From the NCBI GenBank assembly GCA_016748015.1, contig JAAOMT010000134.1, positions 435,341-499,340 of the forward strand: 64,000 nt of DNA. Direction: 5' to 3'. Below, one piece after another: positions 48,937 to 62,575 of this stretch. Both the position numbers and the translations under genes were made by a program. Numbering within the stretch: position 1 is the first letter of the stretch; every line of letters starts with the position of its first letter. The stretch comes from Geosiphon pyriformis (lineage: Eukaryota; Glomeromycota; Glomeromycetes; Archaeosporales; Geosiphonaceae). Below the pieces are notes generated by a model. That model ran no database searches, was not told the DNA's origin, and saw nothing but the letters and a program-made list of their open reading frames with translations.

Positions 48937-49868
48937 TAATATAGTTTAAATTCAAAATAATTTGTATAAATTAAAAGTTTTAATATTATAAAAACATATT
49001 TTTTTTTTAAATTATAATTTTATTTTATTGGTTGCTAAAACTTTTATATTTTATTAAACATCCTATTTTCTATAATTTTCAATATTGAAATATTATTTTC
49101 AAAATTAAATGATCTTTATATTTATATTATATACAGTTATTTTGCATCTTGTAAAGTCTTTATTATTTTTTTCACAAAATTGTTTACTGGGTTAGACTTT
49201 AACTTACACAGCTTCGAGAAAAAATTGAATAACAGCTATTTTCGAAGCTGTAAGCCTAACAACTTATGTTTAAAAGCCTTTTAACACAGCTGTTATCATA
49301 TTAAACTGTAACTAACCAAAAGTTTTGAACCTGTATAAAAGCAGATGGTAAATAGTTTCATTTAGAAAATCACTTGACAAATCAGAATAATAATAGTAAA
49401 ATCAATTAAATAATCAATAAAATAACTTCATTTGATTAGCATTTCTTATTAGGCATAATTTAACTACATTTTTATTGATAACTATATTGGTTTTCATTAT
49501 AATATTTTTTTACATTACCATAAATTCTGGAAAGACCTAAATTGTATCTTAACGTTTTTGCATCAGGAATATAAATATACCCCACCGTACATTCTATAAA
49601 ATTCACACAAAGTTTAACCATCTTTGCCAATAACATTTTGAATCAGGTCTCAAATTAAGTTTTCCGATATCAATATGATTGATTTCAATCATCAATCATA
49701 GCTCTAACTCAGTGAACTTTCTCAACCTTAAGTTTCAGTATTTATTGAATCGCATGATTGCAAAAAAGAATTAAAATCAGATTTCATCTCACAAGTACTA
49801 ACACCTCAAAACCAAAGAACTTGAACACCAGGTCATCTCAATCGGATACGGTTTTTTCAAATCGAAAA
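48937..49868. other. Upstream region of RTP1-like gene, AT-rich
   Basis: No gene seen. It contains an imperfect hairpin (about 49204-49254) with arms acagcttcgagaaaa and ttttcgaagctgt. The 5' UTR and promoter of the next gene must lie at the right end. An open frame extends from 49758, but its first codon is TTG, so I do not use it as the start. Confidence 0.6.
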
Positions 49869-52800
49869 ATGGAACTTCTCCAAAATCGACTTCATCATTT
49901 ACTAAGGAATGCCAGTTTATTGGTAGAATCTGCCAAAGAGGAACATCATAGTAACAACAATAACCAGATGATGGATATTGAACAGAGGCTGATTCTCAGA
50001 CTAGAGAATTATGATAAATTTGCAAAAAAGGATAATCTTATAGAGATTGACTCTACAAATTTTAATACAGAAATCACAAGGGAAAGTTCGCAAACTGAGA
50101 AACAATCAATCGCAAAAACTAACATGCAAAGATCTGTGAAAACAGAATTTGTTAGCAAATGTTTGAATACGTTAACACATTTGCAAAACACCTTGCAAGA
50201 TATTAATGATTTGAAAGGTAGATGACCCAGAATATACTCATTATCAAATCTGAAATACATCTTGGAATGATCAAAAGATTTACATCAATTTAAATGTGAT
50301 CTTTTATAGGAAGTGATAATGGAGACGCTAGAGAGCTTCTAGGTGTAAGAGATCTGAGACTTGTTTACACCATGCTAGAAATTGTAACCAGTTGGGGAAT
50401 CTATCCGTTACTAATGCCGGGTGTTGGCATCCCAATTTCTCAACGAAGCAGATCTGGATTCATGCAAAATGGTATGGGTTTAAATTATCAATTATATCCC
50501 TAGAGTCATTTGCGCTTGACTGAAAGCTTTATTTCATAGACTTATTTAATGATCTCAAAACTGAGAACCAACAAGAATATGGTGAAAATGTTTCAACGAT
50601 ACCACAGTTACTCCTTGTAAAATATAATCAATTGTTCCACCTCATGCGAACATTGTCCAAGATCGCTCTTTCTCCTCAATCTGCAAATACCTGCATCTAT
50701 ACCACCGTTTCTTCTATAATATTCACGCGGTATCTTACAGATATGTATGCGGGATTATTACAATTGGCGTATGGACCCATTCCAACAAATTTATCAAACC
50801 ACATCGAAAATCAACAAATTACTGGTAATTTGGTCAGAGTTCTAGACGATTCTACGCAAGATTGCAAATTTCATCCGTTTATGGACGTTTTTGATTCCAA
50901 AATTCGAGAGGAGAGCTTAGCACAGTTTCGTCAGGTTTTTGAGAGGTGAGAAAGTCTATGACTATTATCTCTGTCATGGAATCGGTAATAAAGGTAATCT
51001 TCTATTATCATAGAGCCAATGTGTATCGATCATTGGAATCACTAATGATGTTGTTGGGAGCATCACCACTTCATCCTGTCCCCAATTGGTTGAAAAGTGT
51101 ATGTGGCCAATTGCTTACATATCGATTACTACAACCTGGTGGAGTGCAACAAGTCATTGATTATATGATTGGAGGAGAGACTCAAGGTCTTGCTATTTTT
51201 CGTATAGATATTTTTTTGAAGATCACTTTCAATAGAATGAAACAAAGGGATGCTAACATGAATATTACTTATTCCAGTAAGCTTATCAAAACTAGAATCA
51301 ATATCTAGATTATTGTTATCGGTGCCGAATCAAATTGGATCTCCCGAGGTAAGGACTTTATTGATAAATGAATGGGGTGTTTATTTTAATGTAAAAAATC
51401 ATGAAACTCATAATACATCACGAAACCCTTTGAAAAGGAATATTTTTCAAAGCTATGTCCCCAACTTCTTTCAATCCTTCAATCAACACGAGATTCCTCT
51501 GTTACCTCATCTGATGCTAATATTGGAAAATTGGAAAAGTCACCATCGATCCAAGTCGCAGCGTTCACCATCGTCAGGTTGAATGCCAAGGATCCATCCT
51601 TGACACGCAAATTAGTCGTCGACAAGTTATTCAAGAATTTATGCAAATGGTGGAGTGGTCTTGATGAGGATAAATATTCCGATATAATTGATCAGCAATT
51701 TTCTCCAGGTGATCGCGACGATGAAATAGTATCTTTGAAGATATCAAATCTTTCGATGGATCCAACGGTGATTGACGAAATTACACTTCAATCTACCATT
51801 ACAGTCGTACATCGAGTTTTAGTGGGTAGTGAACCTTCGCCTGATTTATTACAAAATTTTTTGGAGGATGCGATTGCTCCACTTTATCACTTTTATTCGC
51901 TCTCGATTGTCTCAAAGTCGTATTTGCGAGAACCTGTGTTTGATATATTATTGGCCTATTTCAGAATAGTGACAAACTCGGATGGAGTTGAGGCCTTGAA
52001 AGAAATTGTTTTTCGTAAAAGTAAGAGACACCCAATAGAGCCTAGGGAGATTGGTGAAGTAGGTGAAATTTATTTTGCACCAGGTCCTTCGGGAGGTATA
52101 GTTATGCGTGTAAGGTCGTGAGTATCCAGTCTTTAGATTCTTCCCAATTCCTAGATGATTCCATTTTATACTCTTCACTTAGAACAAAACAACAGGTATC
52201 TGAACCTACCACCAGTATCGACGTCTATCGATTCATTGAATTCATGAAAACCCTCACAGATAATGAACTGACCGGCGAATTTTTCATGTATTTACTGAAT
52301 GAGTATACTGCAGTCAAAGCCAGTATTGATCCCACGAATGATTCAAAACGGTAAGAATTATTATTCCGGAGCTTAGGGACAAAGGATTGTTTCCAGATTA
52401 CCAGATTTTTTGCTCATCATTTTCTAGGGTGTTAACAGTCATTCACCTTGTGCTAGAAATGACCGAAACTTTTGGTTCTAGTATTCTTCAAAAACCAGGC
52501 CAAGTGATTGCATTTGTGAACAATTTTTTAGAAAATTATCAAGCTAGGCCGAATTCCGCAAAGGCTCAAAAAGAAAGGAGGGCGAAATTTGGTTTGAGTG
52601 CTCTGGGTAATATCGTTGAGGAGAAAGAGTCATTTGATGAGTCGGATGAAAATCAAAAAGATGATAATGAGACATTGGTATTGACATTAACCGTCTTGAC
52701 GTCTCTACTGGCCGGTAAACTTTTTTCTCATTAGAAAACTATAGATCAAAATATGATCCTTGCTAAATGATAGCTTTGGTCTTCTGTAGAGCATCAGACA

Positions 52801-54016
52801 CTTTCCAAACAAGATATGCATATTCTAAATCTTGTGTTTGCAAATCTTGACAAATGCGCGAAGCACAACTCGACTGAAATTCGTCAGATGGCACATGATT
52901 TACGTATAATGATCTCTGTTCGAAATGCTGCTCAAGCATCATCTGGCATCCAGCATGCTCACAAATCACAGCGGGAGGAGTCAATTGGAAAATACCAAGA
53001 AGCAATGGAAGCTTTACAAGATGATATTTTGCCGGTGCGAGCTCGAGGGCTTGTCATTCTGAAAGAAATGATTCTTGCCAAAGATCCTTTCATAAATGAA
53101 GGTGATAATATCGGGAAAATCTTGGATATCTTCGTGCAAATGGTTCGGGATGAAGAAAGGTAAGCAGATGACTGCATAAATATTTGCCTAAGATTGTTTG
53201 AAATTGATAATATATATATTTTGAATAGCTTTATATATTTGACTGCTGTTCGAGGTTTATCCTCTCTTTCAGACGTGTATGGAGAAATCATTATGCAAAA
53301 ATTAATGGAGCTCTACAATAATCCGAATGAGAACGTCGACCATCGGTTACGCATTGGTGAAGCGATATTACAAACGATACAACGATGTGGTGAAGCACTT
53401 GGAAAGTATAGTGAGTATGGATCTAAGAAGTGAAATCAGATAAAACCACAAACTTTATAAAATATACTAATTTGTCAAGTTTGGGATCGATGAAAAGTTG
53501 CGACCTTGTTGCCACCTCTTTTCCACGTGCTTGACAAAGAAACCAACTCACATTTACGTGTCTCGGCGTTATCGATTATTGGCACCGCATGTGAAACGTC
53601 ACCTTTTGCCTTGTCTATGTGGTTTGAAGACGTGGTGGGATGGACATTGAATATAATAAATATCGAGAAAATAGTCGAGATTCGACGAGGTTAGTAGTTT
53701 GGTGTTCATGCCTTCTTTTTATTGAGAAATAATAGATATCTTCACATTCATAGCCTCTATCGTATTGTTCATATCATTGTTTCGTGCGTTGGCTGTGGAG
53801 ACACTCCACCAAATCCCGGGAGATTTCTTGAAACGTGCCTATCGCACTTTACGATACGTCGAGGAGACCGACCAAGATGATTTGACGCGACATTATTCAA
53901 GAGTCGCTCGTAGTGATTTGGATGTGATTGTTAGAAATGCTATGTCTGTCGATAATAATGAAAATAGTGTTTCTAATGATTCAACAGGATCGATTTTGTT
54001 TTTAGAAAGAAAATAA
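49869..54016 (+). CDS. RTP1: RTP1/TANGO6-like factor for RNA polymerase II nuclear import
   Basis: Exons: 49869-50217, 50310-50471, 50540-50945, 51014-51186 (or -51201), 51278-51348, 51438 to about 52109, about 52112/52130-52350, 52428-52714, 52790-53159, 53229-53410, 53498-53689 and 53754-54016. They give about 1,115 residues. Start: the first ATG (MELLQNRLHHLL). Recognisable blocks: LGVRDLRLVYTMLEIV and SWGIYPLLMPGVGIP (N-terminal), EYFSKLCPQLLSIL, APGPSGGIVMR, and the C-terminal HEAT-like parts LQDDILPVRARGLVILKEMI, LRVSALSIIG and FRALAVETLHQIPGDFL, matching RTP1 C-terminal domains. In yeast, Rtp1 helps move RNA polymerase II into the nucleus. One frame break near 52110 is unresolved. Confidence 0.88.
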
Positions 54017-56056
<2,040 letters not shown>

Positions 56057-56535
56057 GCGTATATACAAAGAAAGAATAAGGAACGAAAGGTGTATTTAAA
56101 AAATAAGCCTTTTGAGATTAGGAGTTAATCCTAACACATAGCCGGAAATCGCGGAACAGTGGGCGGATCTCAACATGTATTTATTTCGTAGCGTGATCCT
56201 ATATTTTTAAAATTTAATGAAGGAATTCTTTCATTCTCTAAAACATCCCGCACATTGTCACGGAAATTATTCTCGGGATTGTTTTTGTTAAGTTTTTTAT
56301 GATCAATAAAATTTTTAATTTACAAAAATGTAAGTGATTTCTTGGAATAGAGGTTGTTGAGTTCCTCTTTCAGTGGTACTTGCCTACATTTTAACTAGAG
56401 GTCACTTTACCCGTGCCAAATTCACAATAAATAAAATTTTTGGGAATTTCAAAGAATTCTCTACCATTATTACGAAGGAAACTTGAACCAAAAATGCTCA
56501 GCTTAAATTTTCGCCATATGATTGTCTCTGTTCTT
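56057..56535. other. Convergent intergenic region, proteasome alpha5 and EXO84
   Basis: Two genes end facing each other here, so it should hold both 3' UTRs and poly(A) sites. No gene seen. Confidence 0.6.
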
Positions 56536-59334
56536 TCAACAATCGTCTTCCATGACGACCGCCATAACGGAGTTTTTATCTTTCGCCTCACCATTTTCAT
56601 GAGACGTGAAAGTAGGAGCTGCTTTAGGATCTAACAATTTATCTAACAAAAATTTCAAATCAAGGCCCACCTCACGCAGCTTTAAAAAGTGAAGTATCAG
56701 GGTCAGTTCTCAAAAAGAAAGCGAAAAATAAAAAGCGCAAAATACTCTAGAAAGTTCTTACAATATTACAATGATCTTTATTTATTTTCAAGCATTCATG
56801 AACAGTTCGTTCATCTAAGTCTTGCATGCTGTATACCTGTCGTCGAAACATACCGGCGTAATGAACCATTTCTTCTTTGGCCCATTTTACGAGACCTATC
56901 AAGAAATTTTCAAAGTGGGGAGTAATCATTCAAAATTAAGACTTTTAACACTTAATTACAAGTTTCCAAGAGTATAGAAATTTTACCAGAAGCCATTCGC
57001 ATGTCTCTGAATGCTGCGTTATACCAATCACAAGTATTTTTGACCAAATGAAAATACACTAATGATAATTCATTAATATATTTTGGTATGTCACCTTCGA
57101 ATTTTAGTTGCCTGCAAACAAAATTTATTAGACTGGGTAAATTTTAAAGTTCAAAATTTGAGAGGAGTAATATACTTGGTTTGTATTCGAATAATTTCGC
57201 TCCTTGCTCCCAAAAACATTTGTCGGGCCTGTGATGATATGATTTCAAATTTACTTGGAAGGTGAATACAAAATAATACTTTTTTCTAAAGCAAGATATA
57301 ATTAAATTACCTGTTCACCATAACCAAGACGTAAGAGCCATCTGACACTTTTCTGTACCTGTGATTTTTTTATATTGGGATTTGTCAGATCGCGACTGAT
57401 AGCTGTGGATAACCTTATAACCCTTTCTTCCATTTTACGACGAATAGCATCAACTTTTGAGGGTTCAACAGATAAATTACTAAGAGCAGCCTTTGCTAAT
57501 GTTAAGCAAGAATTTCAATTAGTAATTTTTGCAGCTTAGGGGGAATTAAATTCTTAACAAACCTCGCTCAATGTTTTCCACAGCATCGTCATACTCTCTT
57601 TGAGCAATATTTACATCTAATTGATCAGCCAAGTCAGCTAGCTCTCGAGAATTAACAATTGAAACTTCCTTCGATGTAACAATAGGCGTTCTCGGAGTAC
57701 CAGCACCCAACAAAGGTGAAGCTGGACTGCGACTTCTTTTTGGTATGCTTCGTAAAAGAGGGGAAAGTTGTTGGTTTTGCTGTGAGCCAGCGAATATAAT
57801 TAGCAAGAAAATTTTTTAATTCAGTACATGAAGGCCTTGGTACTTTGATACTTACAACACTTATAATCGAGTCTAGCAATAATAAAAATGGTTATTTTTT
57901 TGATAAATACAAGTCATTCATTTAAATCATGCCATTGGAGATAGCCTCTCTTACTTAAATCTGAAACAAATTCGCACCAGTGTTCCTTGCTTGATCGAGC
58001 CCATTTGCTTTTACTACCATCATAACTTCAGCCGCACGTCGAGTCATACTAATTAAGTTCTTTTTTTCTTCCGGTTTATCTGCTTTGTAAACAAATGTAT
58101 CTATGGGGTGTTTAAGGATCTTGATCAAATTTTGATTTTCTAAAAAAATGAACTGGAGATCAGATTGGTTGAAAAAGGTGATTCAAAATTTCGGGTTTTA
58201 AAAAAAAACGTACCATTTGTATCCTTCATGTCAATCAAAGTAATTTCATTCAACCCCCAGCAGCGTTCTGCTATAAGTTTAACCCTCAAAGACATTGCTC
58301 GTTTCTTCTTGACAGCGACAAGCAAACAATCGTTCAATAAAAACATTTGAACACCTTGCTTTGGTTTGTTAGTAGTAGGATTGACCTCAACAAAGCTAGA
58401 ACTCTCTCGAATAATGTGTCGCCCAGGCTCAAACGGTACAAGTCTCTGAAAAAAAAGAGTTTGAATAATAATAAAATCAAGAGGAAATATTGTGGGTTAT
58501 TTTCAACCTGTGCTCCCTCAACCCCTTCCCATAGAGCTTGAATTTGTGCTTTCCATATTGATTGTAAATCAGCTGCGTTATTTGAGACAGGTTTTCGTCC
58601 TCTCGGTATTATTGGATCCGATGTCACGGTAGTGACTGAATAAAATTATTATTCGTGAGATCCCAAATCCATAAGAAATGGATATTTGAAATTTTAAACC
58701 CACCAGTATCAACCGTAGTGGGATCTGTATTACTATCCTCACGTAAATTTTCACTCACGTTGCGCAATTGATTGAGCAATCCACGCAGCACAAACATGTC
58801 ACTTTCCAACTGTAACGTTGCCAGGTCAACGATAACAAAAAGAATATTTATTATTTTTTGATGCAGCAACGAATTGAAAATTTTGTCAAAAAATAGGTTC
58901 TTTGAGTAAGGATATTTGATATTTCTTTGGAGATAGTGACAAACTCGTTATAATTCTTATAAACGTTTCTTTGTAAATCACTAGCAGCTAATTCCTTTGA
59001 TTCTCGCAGAGTTTCATAAAACGTTCTGACCCCTTCTTCATTTGCGTTTGCTAAAGTCTTTTGTATATCTGGCCAAGCATAGGATCAAATAGATATTATT
59101 TAATCAAAAAGCCTTATCATTTCGATTTTACTCAGGCTATCAAGGAACAAATGGCTTGCACTCAAAAACTAGAGCTAACATACATGCTTCCGGTTTGAAC
59201 TCATCACCAGCAAACTCCACAATATCTACTGCGGGAGTTTCACCAGCTCTCACTTCATCCTCCATTGATGGAACCCCACTATTAGCACCATTTTTCCTTA
59301 TGTCTAAATGTTTCTGTAGAGTACTACGATGCAT
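56536..59334 (-). CDS. EXO84: Exocyst complex subunit EXO84
   Basis: Thirteen exons: 59334-59184, 59068-58916, 58811-58704, 58635-58508, 58445-58214, 58139-57955, 57872-57856, 57779-57563, 57495-57311, 57228-57176, 57111-56987, 56895-56762 and 56679-56536. They give about 610 residues. Markers: RSTLQKHLDIRKNG, NEFVTISKEISKLESD and the Vps51/Exo84-type helix; a PH-like domain (VPFEPGRHIIRESSSF, MFLLNDCLLVAVKKK, NEITLIDMKDTN); then EHWCEFVSDL and LDVNIAQREYDDAVENIERG, and the cullin-repeat-like C-terminus (WLLRLGYGEQARQMFLGARS, NAAFRDMRM, FRRQVYSMQDLDERTV). EXO84 helps tether secretory vesicles to the plasma membrane. Intron 2 looks like a U12 AT-AC intron. Exon 6 needs one extra base to stay in frame, and the true N-terminus may lie upstream. 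Confidence 0.9.
57856..57872 (-). other. 17-base micro-exon of EXO84
   Basis: The sequence actcgattataagtgtt sits between a good acceptor (ttgctag) and donor (gtaagt). It connects exon 6 (phase 1, ending ...DL) to exon 8 (phase 0, starting QNQQLSPLL) in frame, adding NSIISV. Its short length makes it easy to miss in annotation. Confidence 0.65.
58812..58915 (-). other. Probable U12-type AT-AC intron in EXO84 (intron 2)
   Basis: Exon 2 ends ...GAA ATA TCA A and is followed by ATATCCTTAC, which matches the U12 donor consensus ATATCCTT. No GT donor exists nearby. Near the acceptor, atcgttgac matches the U12 branch consensus TTCCTTRAC at 7 of 9 positions, and its A (58826) is 14 bases before the final AC (58812). 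Splicing AT to AC gives A+AG (Lys) and the conserved reading KEISKLESDM. Using the AG two bases later would put a stop directly after. Confidence 0.85.
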
Positions 59335-59591
59335 CTTCCAGGGAAAAGAATCTTAGGCAATCCCAGTGATGAAGATGCAAAGCTAGAGGTCAAAGGACTT
59401 ATAGGGGAAAGAGAGTCTGGCCAGCTTGAGTCAAGAGATTGGCCTTTCCCTTTTTGGGTGAGGAGCAACTGAGGCACGAGAATGCATCAATATAACAATA
59501 CATCAATATAAACTTGCCCGGGAAAGTGGTACAAATTATCATAGCTTCTAAATTCATTCCAATTGCAATTTCTTAGATATCCTCTTCCACC
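59335..59591. promoter_or_regulatory. Shared region between EXO84 and YKT6 starts
   Basis: About 257 bp separate the two divergent ATGs, so a bidirectional promoter is likely. The left part, read on the minus strand in a different frame from EXO84 exon 1, looks coding: LDSSWPDSLSPISPLTSSF (about 59381-59437), leading to LGLPKILFPG just before the EXO84 ATG. It is probably the real upstream part of EXO84 put out of frame by a small indel. Confidence 0.5.
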
Positions 59592-60607
59592 ATGAAACTA
59601 TACTCCATTTCAGTATTGACTGCTACCACCGATTCTCAAGTAGTTTGCCTTGCTGCCGAATATGACCTGACTAGCTTTGGTTATTTTCAGCGCAGCAGGT
59701 GAGAGGCAAATACTGGCAAAGTAGTCTTTGCAAACGAATTTGTATTCATCACAAGATTATCCTAAATTCACATTAAGCGTCCAAGAGTTCATGGGATTTT
59801 TTTCCAAGACAATAGCCGAAAGAACAAAGACGGGCCAAAGAGAAAGTGTTGAAGAAAACAGTATGTACATCTATTTTCCTTATATGCTTTTTTTAGGTGC
59901 ATGAAGAGTTGAAAGGATAACTTTTGGTATTCTCGACTAATGGAAAAGGATTTATTATCGAGCAATTTTTCAATTATTAGCCTTAATAGGTTTTTCGAAG
60001 AATAGATTTATAATTATATTCACATTATCTTTTTGCAGATTATGTATTTTTTTCTCATGCTCGGATCGAAGGGCTTACTGGAATAATTATAGCCGATAGC
60101 GAGTACCCACAACGAGTCGCTTTCTCTTTGATAAACAAAATTTTGGATGAATTTCTCATCAAATTCCCAAAGGACACCTGGAATCCAAAAACTATTCATT
60201 TTCCTGAATTAAAGACTCATCTTATTAAATACCAGGATCCAAAAGAAGGTGATCAAATAATGAAAGTTCAAGAACAGTTAGATGAGACCAAAAAAGTCAT
60301 GGTACTAGATGGATTATTTCAATCTTTTTATTCTGAAGATAATGAGTTTCTTGTATTAAGATTTTCATTAAATAACCGGTAATGGCATGTTCTTTAGAAT
60401 AAAACAATGGAAAGTCTTCTGCAGCGAGGTGAACGACTCGACGATCTTATTGATCGAAGTAGAGATATTTCATTCCAATCTAAAGCTTTTTACAAACAGG
60501 CAAAGAAGGTAGGTGTCACTGCCCAATATATTATCCGTCTTTGTTGCATCACTAACCTGATTTATTTGGAACCCTTGCAGACGAATAGTTGCTGTACTAT
60601 CTGTTAG
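59592..60607 (+). CDS. YKT6: R-SNARE YKT6
   Basis: Five exons: 59592-59698, 59778-59860, 60039-60301, 60398-60508 and 60581-60607. They give 196 residues, the usual YKT6 length. The start MKLYSISVLTATTDSQVV opens a longin domain (SFGYFQRSSVQEFMGFF, RIEGLTGIIIADSEYPQRVA). The SNARE helix is NKTMESLLQRGERLDDLID followed by RSRDISFQSKAFYKQAKK, with the central Arg (QRGERL). The C-terminus CCTIC is a prenylation CaaX box preceded by a cysteine that can be palmitoylated, so the protein can cycle between cytosol and membranes. It acts in ER-Golgi, vacuolar and autophagosome fusion. The frame is intact. Confidence 0.97.
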
Positions 60608-62575
60608 TGCTGTAGATATCTTAAGTTTCTTAATCAGCTTGATAATGGAATCCATTTGTATTTATATCAACTTTTTTCTTCTGATAATTTTTAATTTGAA
60701 AGAATATTTTCTGAAATCTGTGAATTATGGATGGATTTAAGCGAACACTACTAATTATGACTAGTTAACAGTGGTCTTCATCCTCGAAATTTTGTGTAGT
60801 TCCGTTAAGAACAGCTTGAAAAGTTGACTTTTCAAGAAAAAAATTCATTGGGTGTTGTTTACATTTTTAATTTTGTTATTAGTCAATATTTTATTATTTT
60901 ATATAATACGATATAACTTTTTTATTATATAAAATTATTAAATGTTAAAAAATCAATGCGTTAAATATTATTTTTACAATTGTTAATATATTTTATTTTA
61001 TAATATCATTTTTTATAGTTGATTTTTTGTTTTTTAATAATGCAAATTTTTTTTATTTGATTTAACAAAGTGTAGTCCAATTATTAAAATTCTGAAATCT
61101 TATAAATAGCTATAATTCACATATTTTTTACATATAACTAACTATTTGAGCTGATCTAAACTAAATTAAGTTGAATTTACAAAAGCAAACTTACTTAATA
61201 CAGCTATTTTTTGCATAATTACAACCAGATTATTATTACAAAAACCAAAACTGTTAATTATATAACAGTTTTATTTGTATCTGATTTGATATTAAAAGTT
61301 TAAAGCTTTTGAAAAACCATTATCTTAACAAAATTCTTTTTATTAACAAGAGAATTTAAATTAATATTAATATATATTACTATTTATGTTATATTTTATC
61401 TTAAAATTAATAATTTTTTTACTTAAATTTTCAATAACTCTTTCAAAAATGCCAAAAATTTTTTGGTTTTAAGATTATTAATTAACATAAAATTATTTTT
61501 ATAACTTTTAATATTAATTAATATGTAATATTATTTTCAATTTATTATTTATTATATAGTCAAATTATTATTTAATTAATAATCTAATTTGTATAATAAA
61601 TAAGTATAATTAAATACAATAATCAAATAATATAACATTTAAAAATTTGTTAAAATAATTTGTAAATTATCAAAATATATATTTAATTTATAAAAATATT
61701 AACAAAAAAAAGTATTAAATTCAAAATAATATAATAATTAAATGTATAAAAAAAATATATTGAATTAAAAAACATATTAATCAATTATTTATTACAAATT
61801 AACAAAATAAATTTTCATTTTTAAAATTTAAAACTTTTTTTATAATTAAATTGCTTTGAAATTTACAATTTTAATTAATATTTTAAATTAATTAATTATT
61901 AACAAATTAATTGATTTTAAGTTAAACAAAAAATATTTTTTTATTTTATATTTTTTTATTTTTTTATATTATTAAAAAGCTTACAATCAAATTTTTTTAT
62001 AAAAATATTGATTTTTATAACAAAATAATTATATATTAAAAATTTAATTTTTACTGCAAAAAATTAATTAACATAAAATTGATTATTTTATTATAAATCT
62101 AATAATATAAATAATTTAAAATATAAAAAATACTTTAAAAATAAATTAGTTTATCAAAGATTTAATAACTTTTATTAATAATAAAATTTACAATAATTTA
62201 ACATAAAAAAACAACTAAAATTTTTAATAATAATACTAATTATCAAATTAAAAAAAAATAATACACAATTTTAATTAAATAATATAAAAAATATTTAAAA
62301 TATTAATAGAATAATACAAATTTTTTTAAAATATTGCAAATTTATTATATCAAAAATTTAATTATAAAATTAATAAATTTTGCTATTTTTAAAATTATAT
62401 TTTTACAATATTTTAATAATTTAAATAGTATTATTTATTTACAAAATTAGTTTAATATTATTAAACAAAAATATAAAAAAGCAATTATTATTTATTAAAA
62501 ATATTTTAACCCAAAATTTTGGTAGATTTAAGTTATTAAATCTAATTTATAATTTTTAACGTTATATTATTTATT
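60608..62575. other. AT-rich decayed repeats downstream of YKT6
   Basis: After the YKT6 3' UTR (to about 60840) the sequence is nearly all A/T. The segment 61060-61175 (tttaacaaagtgtagtcca, then acatataactaactatttga) still aligns with the 3' end of the minus-strand LINEs, but with C to T and G to A changes. The part 61440-61650 is similar in inverted orientation to 29100-29370. No gene seen. Confidence 0.65.

Noticed and set aside
49758-49868. Earlier start for the RTP1-like gene
   Set aside because: The frame is open, but the first codon at 49758 is TTG; the first ATG in frame is at 49869.
58812-58915. AT-AG version of EXO84 intron 2
   Set aside because: Using the AG at 58811-58810 shifts the frame into an immediate stop; the AC end two bases earlier keeps the conserved reading.
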